A stretch of 49,835 nt of DNA from the NCBI RefSeq assembly GCF_020711255.1, contig NZ_JAJFAW010000033.1:1-49835 (forward strand), given 5' to 3'. The position numbers and the translations under genes were made by a program. Shown one piece after another: positions 40,496-48,648 of this stretch. The notes beneath the pieces were generated by a model. The model had not been told where the DNA came from. It saw only the letters and a list, made by a program, of their open reading frames with translations, and searched no databases. Source of the DNA: Hymenobacter plasmatis (GTDB taxonomy: Bacteria > Bacteroidota > Bacteroidia > Cytophagales > Hymenobacteraceae). Numbering within the stretch: the stretch's first letter is position 1; each line of letters opens with the position of its first letter.

Positions 40496-41278
40496 ATGCA
40501 CTCCACTCCCATACTCGACCACGAAGAACAGCGCGCGCACTCTTCCACCCCTTCGGCCTTTGCCCTTGGACGCAAAATCGGCATCCTGTTATTGCTGCAA
40601 TTAGTGGCCGCGCTCACGCTGCCTTTTATCCTGATGAAGCCGCTAACGGTGGGCACGCCGGCTTTCCTGACGGCGGTGGCCGCGCATTCGGTTAAGATTC
40701 GCGGGGCGGTGCTGCTCTCGTTCGTCGGCTCGGCGCTGACCGTCTATCTGGGGGTTACGACGTTTCCCCTGTTCCGGCGCTATAGTCAATCGGCTGCGCT
40801 CATCTTTATGGTCATTTGTGCGGTTAGCTGCGCCTTGGATATGGTGCAGGCTGGCACCGTGATGTCGATGCTGGCCATCAGCACCAAGTTCGTGGCCGCC
40901 GGTGCCACCGATTCCGGGCTCTACCAGGTGGTGGGGGCGGCGGTGGCTTCTGCCCGGCGCTCGGCCCATGCCACGCAGTTGCTGGCCATCAGTGCCTGGA
41001 TGTTTATTTTCTATAGTTCGCTGTTACGCTTTCACTTGGTGCCGCGGGTGTTGGCTGTAATTGGGGTTATCGGCGTCAGTCTGCAATTCACGGGAGTAAC
41101 CTTGATGATGTTCCTCGGGTATCCCGCCATTGGGCCGATGGCCATGCCGTTGCTTCCGATTCAAATCGTGGTTGCTATCTGGCTAATTGCAAAGGGGGTA
41201 CCTGATAAATCCCCTACGCCAGAATCCGCAAGGCCAGCCCTGATATCGAAAAGTGAATACCTGCTACCGAGTACATAA
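40496..41278 (+). CDS. DUF4386-like membrane protein
   Basis: A 260-residue integral membrane protein with about six helices (IGILLLLQLVAALTLPFIL, IRGAVLLSFVGSALTVYLG, LLAISAWMFIFYSSLL, VLAVIGVIGVSLQFTG, MPLLPIQIVVAIWLIAKG). The order and the Phe-Tyr-rich fifth helix fit DUF4386 proteins, whose function is unknown. It lies 122 bases after the paralogue pair on the same strand. The family call is moderate. Confidence 0.75.
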   Translation: MHSTPILDHEEQRAHSSTPSAFALGRKIGILLLLQLVAALTLPFILMKPLTVGTPAFLTAVAAHSVKIRGAVLLSFVGSALTVYLGVTTFPLFRRYSQSAALIFMVICAVSCALDMVQAGTVMSMLAISTKFVAAGATDSGLYQVVGAAVASARRSAHATQLLAISAWMFIFYSSLLRFHLVPRVLAVIGVIGVSLQFTGVTLMMFLGYPAIGPMAMPLLPIQIVVAIWLIAKGVPDKSPTPESARPALISKSEYLLPST

Positions 41279-41425
41279 TCATCTTTGTAAATGTGTTTTG
41301 TTTCTCAGACGCAGGCTTGATAACCCTTTCTTACTGCAAAGAAGGAAAAACCAACAGCCCAAACTGGATAATGCATAACCTTAATGGGCAGTGACGAGAA
41401 CTCTCAGTACACAAAAAATACCACC

Positions 41426-41575
41426 GTGGCTGTTGCAGAACTCCTCGTCAAGCCTTGAAAGGGTGGGGTGACCCTGAGTCAACGTGCTAAAAAGCCATGA
41501 GGGCGGTCTTTCTGGACGCTCCCTCACGCGCTCTATAAGTTCTGAACGCGAAACAGGGAGTTCTGCAACAGCCAC
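41426..41575. mobile_element. mini inverted-repeat element, copy 5 (150 bp)
   Basis: GTGGCTGTTGCAGAACTC and GAGTTCTGCAACAGCCAC form the ends, with CACC duplications (41422-41425 and 41576-41579). The right flank reversed reads GTTCAAGAAAACGGTG. Its interior resembles copy 1 in patches only (GTCAA, CCATGA, CTTTcTGG in similar order). Confidence 0.85.
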
Positions 41576-41592
41576 CACCGTTTTCTTGAACT

Positions 41593-42480
41593 TCACAGGC
41601 GATACAACGCGGCCGCTGGCCCAGCAGGCTGGCCGCCCGGGTAAGGTTCCCAACAGGAAGGATGGCCACTCGCAACGCCCCGCTCACCCGGCCTCCGGCA
41701 GGCGGGCAAGCGCACCGCAGTTGGCGAAGGGCGTGGAAGTTGGCGAAGGGCGTGGACCCCTGCCCCCGCGCGGCGGCCTTTCCGACGGCGTTGAGCCGGC
41801 TGCTCGGTGCGCAGCCGGTTACGTCGGGGCCGGGAGGGCACTCCGTTCCCCCACGCTTTCCCCGGCGGCGCCGTGCCCGGGCTGGACCCGCAGCGCTTGA
41901 ACCAAGTGCCAGAGCGCGGGCGGCCCGGGGGCGGCGGTGGGGTTCCCCTGGACGCACGCCAGTTCGGCCGACGAAAGGGCACGGTCGCCACCAAGCGGTC
42001 GTGGTGGCACACGCCCACGTCACTGGTCGCCTCGTTCATAATGGCCATGGCCCGGGTATGAGCGCGGGCCAGGTACAGCAGGTGTGGCAGGGCGTGGGAC
42101 ATGAACCGGCTCTTAGGGAAAATTTCGCCCAAGCTAGCAAACAAACGGAAGAGAAGGGCCGGGCACCCGGCGACTCCCTGCTTCTGGCCCCCGCTGGGGT
42201 GACCCGGCGCCCTGCTCGCGGTAGGCGACCGCCTGGGACACCCGGGGACCGGGGACTCGGCCCGCACTAATTCGTCCAACGTGCGGGTCCCGTCGAGGTA
42301 GCGCGGCCGCTCGGCCAGTAGGGCCGGCGCGGGGGCGGTGCCGCCGAGACCCGCCACGGCCACGCCCCCGTCGGCGGGGCACTGCCGCCGGGCGCGGGCT
42401 TCCTGCTCGGTTTCGGGCTCTCGGATAAAGGTATCAAATTCACGCTCCTTTCGCGAGCCGGACTGTTTTAGTGAACGGCC
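41593..42480 (-). pseudogene. decayed gene, family not recognised
   Basis: The minus strand reads as plausible protein in pieces (EREFDTFIREPETEQEARAR, ERPRYLDGTRTLDELVRAE, SHALPHLLYLARAHTRAMAI, GVCHHDRLVATVPFRRPN) with low-quality Pro-, Gly- and Arg-rich stretches between, where the frame seems to shift. No start codon fits the N-terminal part. A 19-bp tandem duplication (GTTGGCGAAGGGCGTGGAA, 41720-41757) lies within. It is probably a frameshifted and partly deleted gene; exact limits are uncertain. Confidence 0.35.
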
Positions 42481-42653
42481 TTCCTGTCAGAAGCGCTCAT
42501 TGGGTTACTCTGGGTACTTCGGCTTCCACATTTGCTATCTCTTCTTACTGAAACGGTATCCGAAGCCGATAATTACGACCACCAAGGAGACCAAGTAGCC
42601 TGCTTCGATACGCTATAATGAAGGAATATAAATCGAACAGGGAAAGTCAGGTT

Positions 42654-44225
42654 CTACGGCGCCGCGGGCACGGGCAAAGGAATGCGGATGCGCACGTACG
42701 CCCCGCCGGCCCAGCCAGCCCCTATTTCCAGTTGGCCTCCCAGCAGGGCCACCCGGTCGCGGATGCTGCGCAGGCCCAGGCCCTGAGGGCCGGCCGGGGC
42801 CGGGGCAAAGCCTGGGCCGTCGTCTTCGGCCCGCAGCAGCACCCACCCGGGCATGGTTTCCAGTTCCAGGCTGCCCTCGGTGGCCCCGGTGGCGTGCCGG
42901 GCGATGTTCAGCGCCAGCTCCTGGCCCATGCGGTAGAGGGCCATTTGCAGCGTCGGCGGCAGCGGCGCCGCGGCCTCGTCGAGCGTCAGGTGGCTGCGCA
43001 ACCGCAGCCGCGGGGTGCTCAGCTTCCTCCCAATGTCTTTCAGGGCGGCCTCCAGGCCAAACTCCTCCAGGATCAGGGGGATTAATTCGTGCGAGAGCAC
43101 CCGGGTCTGGCGGATGGCTTCGCTCAGCAGTCGGTCGGCCTCGGTGCGGGCTTTTACCAGCGCCGGGGCCGTGTGCAGCACCGGGGCGTGGAGGCGGTCG
43201 AGGCGCAGCTTGGTGGCGAACAGCAGCTGGCCGATGCCGTTGTGCAGGGCCTCGGCCATGCGCCGACGCTCATTTTCCTCGGCGGCCTGCACCGCTTCGA
43301 ACAAGGCCTGCTGCTGGGTCAGGCGCAGACGCAGGTTGTCGGCTTCGAGGCGCTGCCGCTCGCTGATGTCCAGCACCACGCCCAACACGCGTACGGAGTG
43401 GTCCACCTCGTCATGGAACACCACGGCCTTGAGGCGTACAGTCTTCACCTGCTTGCCCACGCGCAGGCGCAGGGTTTCCTCGAACCCGGTACTGCCCGCG
43501 GTCAGGCAGCGCACCAGCCGCTCGGCCCGGGAGCGGTCTTCGTCCACCACCAACCGCAGGTAGATGTCGGGGTGAACCGGTTGCCCCGGGGGCAGACCGA
43601 ACAGCCGGTACAGGCCCTCCGACCACCGGAACTCCTGGCCGTGCAGGTCGTAATCCCAACTGCCCAGGTCCGCCATGCCTTCGGCCTGCTCCAACAGGCT
43701 CAGGTTGCGGGCGCGCTCTTCTTCGGCCTGCTTGCGCGCGGTGATGTCTTCCAGGGACGTGTAGCCCAGCTCGCCGGCTTCATCCGGAAACAGCACCGAG
43801 GTCACCCGGCACCAGAACACGGACTTATCCACCCGCACCAGGCAGGTTTCCAGTACAAAGCAGGGCTTTTTGTGCTCCCAGAGCTCTTGTTGCAAGTGCT
43901 TCCAATCCTGAACAAAGTCGGGGTGGGCAAACTCCATGATTTTGCGGCCGACGACCTTCTTCGCGCTTTTCAGGCCCAGCAGGGTGGCCAGGGCCTGGTT
44001 GGCTTGGCGGATGCACAGATCGGGACCGATAATTTTCTGGCCCAGCGGCGAGTTCTCGAACACGGTCCGGAACCGGTCCTGGCTGCGTGCGTAGCGCTGG
44101 TCTACGGCCTGCTGCTGCTCGTCGTCGGCTTGTTGCTGGCGCAGGCGGGTGTTTTGCTGTTGCAGGGAGTGGACCTGCTCCGGTTGGGGGCCGGGTGAAG
44201 CGGGGGCGGGGGAACGTTTAGCCAT
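42654..44225 (-). CDS. PAS-domain sensor histidine kinase, NarX/HisKA_3 type
   Basis: A 523-residue soluble kinase with no transmembrane segment. A Gln-rich coiled coil opens it, then two PAS domains (about 50-165, RFRTVFENSPLGQKIIGPDL; about 180-290, LGSWDYDLHGQEFRWSEGL). The HisKA_3 dimerisation part has the phospho-acceptor near His328 (ENERRRMAEALHNGIGQL), and the ATPase domain has a variant N-box (ELALNIARHATGA), DDGPGF and GLGLRSIRDRV. It would phosphorylate a LuxR-type regulator, none of which is nearby. The cytosolic signal is unknown. Confidence 0.92.
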   Translation of the reverse strand: MAKRSPAPASPGPQPEQVHSLQQQNTRLRQQQADDEQQQAVDQRYARSQDRFRTVFENSPLGQKIIGPDLCIRQANQALATLLGLKSAKKVVGRKIMEFAHPDFVQDWKHLQQELWEHKKPCFVLETCLVRVDKSVFWCRVTSVLFPDEAGELGYTSLEDITARKQAEEERARNLSLLEQAEGMADLGSWDYDLHGQEFRWSEGLYRLFGLPPGQPVHPDIYLRLVVDEDRSRAERLVRCLTAGSTGFEETLRLRVGKQVKTVRLKAVVFHDEVDHSVRVLGVVLDISERQRLEADNLRLRLTQQQALFEAVQAAEENERRRMAEALHNGIGQLLFATKLRLDRLHAPVLHTAPALVKARTEADRLLSEAIRQTRVLSHELIPLILEEFGLEAALKDIGRKLSTPRLRLRSHLTLDEAAAPLPPTLQMALYRMGQELALNIARHATGATEGSLELETMPGWVLLRAEDDGPGFAPAPAGPQGLGLRSIRDRVALLGGQLEIGAGWAGGAYVRIRIPLPVPAAP

Positions 44226-44462
44226 AACAACATAACAAGAGGAGGCGTAGCGGGAGAAGGATCAAGCGCATCCTAAACCGTACGCAGAAGAAGCAAGTCG
44301 GGCCACTCCCAGTCCGGCAGCCAAGAGCAGAAAGCGCGCAGGTTTAATTAGTTTACGTAAATGGGGATTTAAACAGCCACTGTCTTTCAGATAGGGCCTG
44401 ATAAGGGCTCGCTATCGATTCTAAAGGTGCTACTTCTAAAGAACGAAACCAACCACGTCCAG

Positions 44463-44491
44463 CAAATGTACTTACATTGTACCTACATTTG
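44463..44491 (+). promoter_or_regulatory. mazEF promoter and palindromic operator
   Basis: CAAATGTA (44463-44470) and TACATTTG (44484-44491) form an inverted repeat whose right arm is also a TAnnTTTG -7 box, five bases before the mazE ATG. Binding of the antitoxin here would block the promoter directly, the usual autoregulation of such modules. Confidence 0.6.
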
Positions 44492-44496
44492 CTGCT

Positions 44497-44757
44497 ATGA
44501 ACACGCGCCTGATTCGGGTGGGCAATTCCCAAGGGATTGTGCTGCCCAAGAAGTTACTGCAGCAGTACCACCTTGCCGGCGAGGTCGACCTGCAGCCCAC
44601 GCCCGAGGGCTTGCTCATCACCCCGGTGGTGAAGCCCCGCCGCCAGGGCTGGGACGAGCGCTTCCAGCAGGCCCTTGCCCAGGGCCAGGCCCCGGAGGGC
44701 GAGTTGCTGGAGGGGTTTTCGGAAGATTCCTTTGAGGAAACGGAATGGCAGTGGTAG
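44497..44757 (+). CDS. mazE: MazE/AbrB-type antitoxin
   Basis: An 86-residue antitoxin. The N-terminal SpoVT/AbrB swapped-hairpin domain (TRLIRVGNSQGIVLPKKLLQ, VDLQPTPEGLLITPV) binds DNA; the acidic C-terminus (EGELLEGFSEDSFEETEW) should wrap the toxin. It overlaps the toxin gene by 13 bases, so translation is coupled. The palindrome upstream is the likely operator. Confidence 0.9.
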   Translation: MNTRLIRVGNSQGIVLPKKLLQQYHLAGEVDLQPTPEGLLITPVVKPRRQGWDERFQQALAQGQAPEGELLEGFSEDSFEETEWQW

Positions 44758-45077
44758 CCGTGCAGCGCTTCGAGGTGTGGCTCATCAACCTCGACCCCAC
44801 CCAAGGCAGCGAAATCAACAAGACCCGCCCCTGCGTGGTGCTCTCCCCCGACGAGATGAACCGCTACCTGCGCACGGTGACCATTGCGGCCCTGACCAGC
44901 ACCCGGCGCGACTACCCTTCCCGAGTGGATTGCACCTTCCAGGGCAAGGAAGGTCAGGTGGCGCTCGACCATATCCGCTCAGTCGACAAAACCCGCTTGG
45001 TGCGCCGTCTGGGCGTGCTGCCCAAAGCCACGGCGCAAGCAGTCTGTGACCGGCTGCAGGAGCTGTTTCATTACTGA
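44745..45077 (+). CDS. mazF: MazF/PemK-type toxin (mRNA interferase)
   Basis: A 110-residue PemK/MazF toxin. RFEVWLINLDPTQGSEINKT is the N-terminal signature with the catalytic Arg region, RPCVVLSPDEMN follows, and the second half contains TIAALTSTRR and LDHIRSVDKTRLVRRLG. It is a sequence-specific RNase neutralised by the upstream antitoxin. Length is normal and all motifs look intact, so the module is probably active and may stabilise the replicon. Confidence 0.93.
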   Translation: MAVVAVQRFEVWLINLDPTQGSEINKTRPCVVLSPDEMNRYLRTVTIAALTSTRRDYPSRVDCTFQGKEGQVALDHIRSVDKTRLVRRLGVLPKATAQAVCDRLQELFHY

Positions 45078-45129
45078 TAATTCGTCCCAGGGTGTTGTTA
45101 AACAAATAGGGCATAACCTTCGATTCGAA

Positions 45130-45172
45130 AGCCAGGCAGCGTGAATGGCAAAAAAACAGCTGCCCGGCTTTT
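45130..45172. terminator. weak hairpin after mazF
   Basis: AGCCAGGCAGC pairs with GCTGCCCGGCT around an A-rich loop and is followed by TTTT. A possible terminator between mazF and the HTH gene. Confidence 0.45.
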
Positions 45173-45220
45173 AAGGTCCCTTCTTTTCCCGTTGTCCCTG
45201 ACCCCGACCCCAGCCTCGCG

Positions 45221-45568
45221 ATGACCCTCACCGAAGCCGAGCACGAAGCCGCCGTGAAGGAATTCCGGACGCTGGTCGCCGGCGAAGGAACGAACCACGC
45301 CCGCCTGCTGCAGCGCGACGCCCTCCACGCCTTCGCGGCGGCCAACGGCCACCACCCCGGGCCCCTGCCCCCCGTGGCCGGCCGGCTGCAACTGGAGATG
45401 TTCCGGCGCCGCCTGAAGCAGAAGCAGCTCGCGCAGCTGCTGGAGGTGGGCGAGTCGCGCCTGAGCCAGGTGCTGCGCGGCCGGCGACCGGCCAACGGCG
45501 ACTTTCTGCGCCGCATGTACCAGAAGCTGGGTATTCCGGCCGAAGAGGTATTGGAGTTAACCTCCTAA
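45221..45568 (+). CDS. HigA-like helix-turn-helix protein, orphan
   Basis: A 115-residue protein with an N-terminal helical part and an Xre-type helix-turn-helix (RRRLKQKQLAQLLEVGESRL, then SQVLRGRRPANGDFLRRMYQ). That order and length match HigA-type antitoxins of the HigA-2/MqsA-like kind. The expected HigB toxin is not in the 140 bases upstream or directly downstream, so it may be a solitary antitoxin or simple repressor. It lies on the same strand as mazEF. Confidence 0.8.
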   Translation: MTLTEAEHEAAVKEFRTLVAGEGTNHARLLQRDALHAFAAANGHHPGPLPPVAGRLQLEMFRRRLKQKQLAQLLEVGESRLSQVLRGRRPANGDFLRRMYQKLGIPAEEVLELTS

Positions 45569-45636
45569 AGCTCAAACGGCACTTTTCCTAAAACAACCCA
45601 CGCCGCCTTTTGCTTGCGTGGCCGCAGGAAGGTGAC

Positions 45637-45825
45637 TCAAGGACCACCAGCCGCGGCATCGCGCTCTTCGCGCAGCAAGTCGTCCATGCGGGCGTTCTCC
45701 TCAACAGTAAAGCCCAGGTTCGGGATGAGCAGCGGCTCGGTGGGGGCCACCGTGTCCAGGAAGTGCTACACGCCCCAGCGCTTGATCTCGGCCGGGGAGT
45801 AGCAACTCAGCCGCCCGCACCGCAT
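45637..45825 (-). pseudogene. small gene with one in-frame stop
   Basis: A 63-codon frame from ATG (45825) to TGA (45637) is interrupted only by TAG at codon 20. The sequence around the stop reads SPAEIKRWGV, stop, HFLDTVAPTEPLLIPNLGF, and the tail ends in an acidic helix (EENARMDDLLREERDAA). It appears to be a real small protein inactivated by one base change. The frame may extend upstream of 45825 after a shift. The rest of 45826-46109 shows nothing. Confidence 0.45.
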
Positions 45826-46109
45826 CGGGGGAGGGGCTCGGGGTCTGGGGCCGTGGGAATGGCCATGGTCTTAAAAGGGGACGGTGCTTAATACGAAATC
45901 CTGCATGACGGACGAGTACCCGCAAATCAGGCAGCACCAAGGGCGGAACGCACCCAGTAAATCATTCATTCGCCTAGATGAGGCAGACCGGGAGGGCAGG
46001 GGACTTAGTCTGGCAAGCCCAATACGGGACATCCTTACCAGGCCTGCTCAACTTACGACGGCTTAATGGATTCTTTTAGGGTACTCTGTTTTACATGTTG
46101 TAAACGTTC

Positions 46110-46259
46110 GTGGCTGTTGCAGAACTCAACACGCCCCGTGTAAACGAGGTTTTTAGGAGCCGAACCCAGCGAGAAAGGCGGATAAACGGACCTGTAACAT
46201 GCGTGGAAGGGCAGGCTGAGACCGTTTTTGCGTTACTCGCCGGGTTCTGCAACAGCCAC
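46110..46259. mobile_element. mini inverted-repeat element, copy 6 (150 bp)
   Basis: GTGGCTGTTGCAGAACTC and GGGTTCTGCAACAGCCAC form the ends, with GTTC duplications (46106-46109 and 46260-46263). The flank motif is weaker here (TTGTAAACGTTC). The interior has no visible similarity to other copies. Confidence 0.85.
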
Positions 46260-46316
46260 GTTCGTTGAAGCTTTGTTCTGCCGGGCACGGGCGCATGCAG
46301 ACCACTTCGGATGTAT

Positions 46317-46350
46317 AGAAAGCCTGCCTCCTTTCGGAGGCAGGCTTTCT
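46317..46350. terminator. strong orphan hairpin
   Basis: AGAAAGCCTGCCTCC pairs perfectly with GGAGGCAGGCTTTCT around TTTC. It is a textbook terminator stem, yet no intact gene ends next to it on either strand; the region 46351-46755 holds only a (GGCGAC)4 tract near 46540. The gene it served may have been lost. Confidence 0.7.
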
Positions 46351-46755
46351 ATTTCGTCGTCCCTGGATGCGCCTTGCAGCCCCGCGCTGGGCCTGTTTGG
46401 TGGCGCTGGCCTGGTAGCGTGTCAGCCAGGATAGCGCCACGTGGTTGGCCGGTGGAGGAGGACAAAGTTGACGCGTGGCCAGCGATAAAAGTGGGGCCTC
46501 ACTCCTAACTGCCTTAGCCGCTCCGGGGGGCGACCGAGCGGCGACGGCGACGGCGACGGCGAAAAAATACGGACTACGGAAGGGTTTGCAAACAAACACG
46601 CAGAGCCCCTCAGTAAGTACGGAGAAGCTCTTCCGTAGAAAGTGGTATTTCGTCTCAATTTCGGCCTAAATCACAATAAATGAGGCCTGTATCAGCACCA
46701 TTCTCGCCGACAATGCTTAAACTTGTATAGCACTAAACCAGCTTTTAATATTCTT

Positions 46756-47025
46756 ATGACTACTTCCGCTTCAGAACTCGCAAATTCGGCCGCCGCGGCC
46801 GCCAAATCCTCCACCCGCCCGGCTACCCGGGTCGGCACCAAGAGCCGCCGTGGCTTCGCCGCCATGAGTCCCGAAACCCAGCGCCGCATCGCCAGCGAGG
46901 GTGGCAAAGCCTCGCACGCCAGTGGCCGCGGCCACCGCTTCTCGGCCGAAGAGGCCCGTGACGCCGGCCGCAAAGGCGGCTTGGTCAGCCGCCGCGGCAA
47001 GACCACCGTCCCCGCTGCCAAGTAA
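46756..47025 (+). CDS. KGG-repeat stress protein (GsiB-like)
   Basis: An 89-residue hydrophilic protein. Two KGG-type repeats are visible (MSPETQRRIASEGGKASHAS and FSAEEARDAGRKGGLVSRRG), as in GsiB and other general-stress or desiccation-linked proteins. The N-terminus is Ala-, Ser- and Thr-rich and probably disordered. The ATG at 46756 is chosen because it starts the hydrophilic protein. The gene stands alone. Confidence 0.82.
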   Translation: MTTSASELANSAAAAAKSSTRPATRVGTKSRRGFAAMSPETQRRIASEGGKASHASGRGHRFSAEEARDAGRKGGLVSRRGKTTVPAAK

Positions 47026-47427
47026 GGCGAACCCCGGGACCTGACCGACCCACGCCAGGCTTCGTTGCGGCGTGCGACGTCTCTGGTTTTCGCAGCGCGC
47101 GCCGCGCGGCAACTTCCCCGCCGGCACGTCCCGTGGGCCCCTGGCCGAACACCGGGCTTGGTACCGGCACCTGGCCGGCCTGCGCCTTGACGACGCCCCC
47201 ACATTTTCTGTCGCCATCGCCCCGCGAGGCGAGCGGTTCAATGCCGGAGTATGGGCCCCTTTTTCGGCGGCCGATGCTCCGGCATTCGCCGGTCCGGGCT
47301 TTCCCTCACGCGTATTTGCCCTCGAAACCACGGCCCTCGACCTGTCCCGCGGGCGGGTCGTGCCCCGCCGTGACCGACCGGCAAGCGGCGGTGGGGAAGG
47401 AATGAGGTTACCTAACCGAATCGAACG
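47026..47427. other. no supported gene
   Basis: Long frames exist on both strands, but each looks like the shadow of another in GC-rich DNA. One plus-strand stretch (GLRLDDAPTFSVAIAPRGER) is protein-like, without start or motif, and may be a remnant. Confidence 0.4.
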
Positions 47428-48387
47428 TTACAAGCCCAGCTCCTTGGCCGAGTTGTGCTGGCGCACGTTATCCAGTCGGGTGTAGCGGCGGATCATCGCA
47501 CTCGTTTTGTGCTTGGTCTGGTTCATGACCTTGGAGTCGTCGGCGCCGTTGAGCTTGGAGACGGTCACAAACGAGGCCCGTAGCGAGTGGGCCGTGTAGC
47601 CGGGGCCCAGGTACTGCTGGGCAATCAGGTTGATGTACTTCGTGGTCATCCGGCGGGAAGTCAACTTGTGGTTCTTGCGTAAGGAGACGAAGACGCATCC
47701 CGTCTCCCGGTCGAGCACCCGCAGCCAGGCCTGGAGTGAACGAATCGGGCACAGGGCCGGGTCGGGCGAGTAGAAGATGGCTTTCTCTTCGGCCTGGCCC
47801 AGCTGGTTGGTTTTGCTTTTGTCGAGCGAGACGACGAGGCCTTCCTCGTCAAACGCCAGGTCCTCGATGTTGAGCGCTTCGAGCTCGGAGCGGCGAAAGG
47901 CCCCCGTGAAGCCGAGCAAGAGCAGCGCCCGGTTGCGCAGCCCGGTGGGCGTCGTCGCATCGATGGCGCGGATGGTCCGCTTGAACGACGCCAGCGAAAA
48001 AGCCGCCGCCTGCTTGATGCGCGTTTTCTTTTCCCGGGCGATGCCCTTGAGCAAGACCTTGACCTTTTTGTCGGCCGTGGGCGAGTCCAGCCCGGCCAGC
48101 TCGTGGGCCTTGGCGATGGCCGCGGCGTGGCGCTGGATGGTGGCCACCTTCTTGCCGGCGTCGGCTAGCTCGGTCAGAAAGCCGGCAAGCGCCTCGACCG
48201 GCGCGGGCAGCGACTCCATCGAGTGTAACTCGCACCAGGCGGTGAACCGTTTCCAGTCGCCGGCATACGCCCGGATGGTGTTGGCTGCCCCGCGCAGGCC
48301 CGACTCGACGTAGCGGCTGGCGGATGCGACCAAGTGGGCCGGCACCTGGGCAGCGGGTAATTCGGGGACGACGAGATGAGCGCTCAC
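47428..48387 (-). CDS. tyrosine recombinase / integrase
   Basis: A 319-residue site-specific recombinase. The N-terminal SAM-like core-binding domain (NTIRAYAGDWKRFTAWCELH) is followed by the catalytic domain with Arg in GAFRRSELEALNIEDL (near 165), HSLR near 268, and the nucleophile Tyr in MIRRYTRLDNVRQ near 301. It is of the XerC/D-like, non-phage size class. It may excise or integrate a local element or resolve plasmid dimers. An AT-rich palindromic stretch (CTATATAATATAG) lies about 6 bases upstream of its ATG. Confidence 0.92.
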   Translation of the reverse strand: MSAHLVVPELPAAQVPAHLVASASRYVESGLRGAANTIRAYAGDWKRFTAWCELHSMESLPAPVEALAGFLTELADAGKKVATIQRHAAAIAKAHELAGLDSPTADKKVKVLLKGIAREKKTRIKQAAAFSLASFKRTIRAIDATTPTGLRNRALLLLGFTGAFRRSELEALNIEDLAFDEEGLVVSLDKSKTNQLGQAEEKAIFYSPDPALCPIRSLQAWLRVLDRETGCVFVSLRKNHKLTSRRMTTKYINLIAQQYLGPGYTAHSLRASFVTVSKLNGADDSKVMNQTKHKTSAMIRRYTRLDNVRQHNSAKELGL

Positions 48388-48563
48388 GGTAGCTATATAA
48401 TATAGGAGTAAAACGACCGAAAAGTGACGAGCTTTTCCTTGGCAAGATAAGGAACGATAAGAGAAGGTTATCAGTCCCTATCAGACCAGCCGAAGTAGCG
48501 ACCCACTTTACTTAGCGCTCCCGGTCTAAAGCCCGGTTGCTGTAATTCTTTACGCCCTGCTTC

Positions 48564-48591
48564 GGCAAGAGGGGCCTTCTGGCCCCTTGCC
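48564..48591. terminator. hairpin between sigma factor and integrase genes
   Basis: GGCAAGAGGGGCC pairs with GGCCCCTTGCC around TTCT with one bulged base. It lies downstream of the sigma gene on its strand and upstream of the integrase gene. Confidence 0.45.
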
Positions 48592-48648
48592 TGAGTGGTG
48601 AGGCGCTGGCTTAGACGGGGCTCCTGGAAAGGAACGCTGCCAAAGGGG

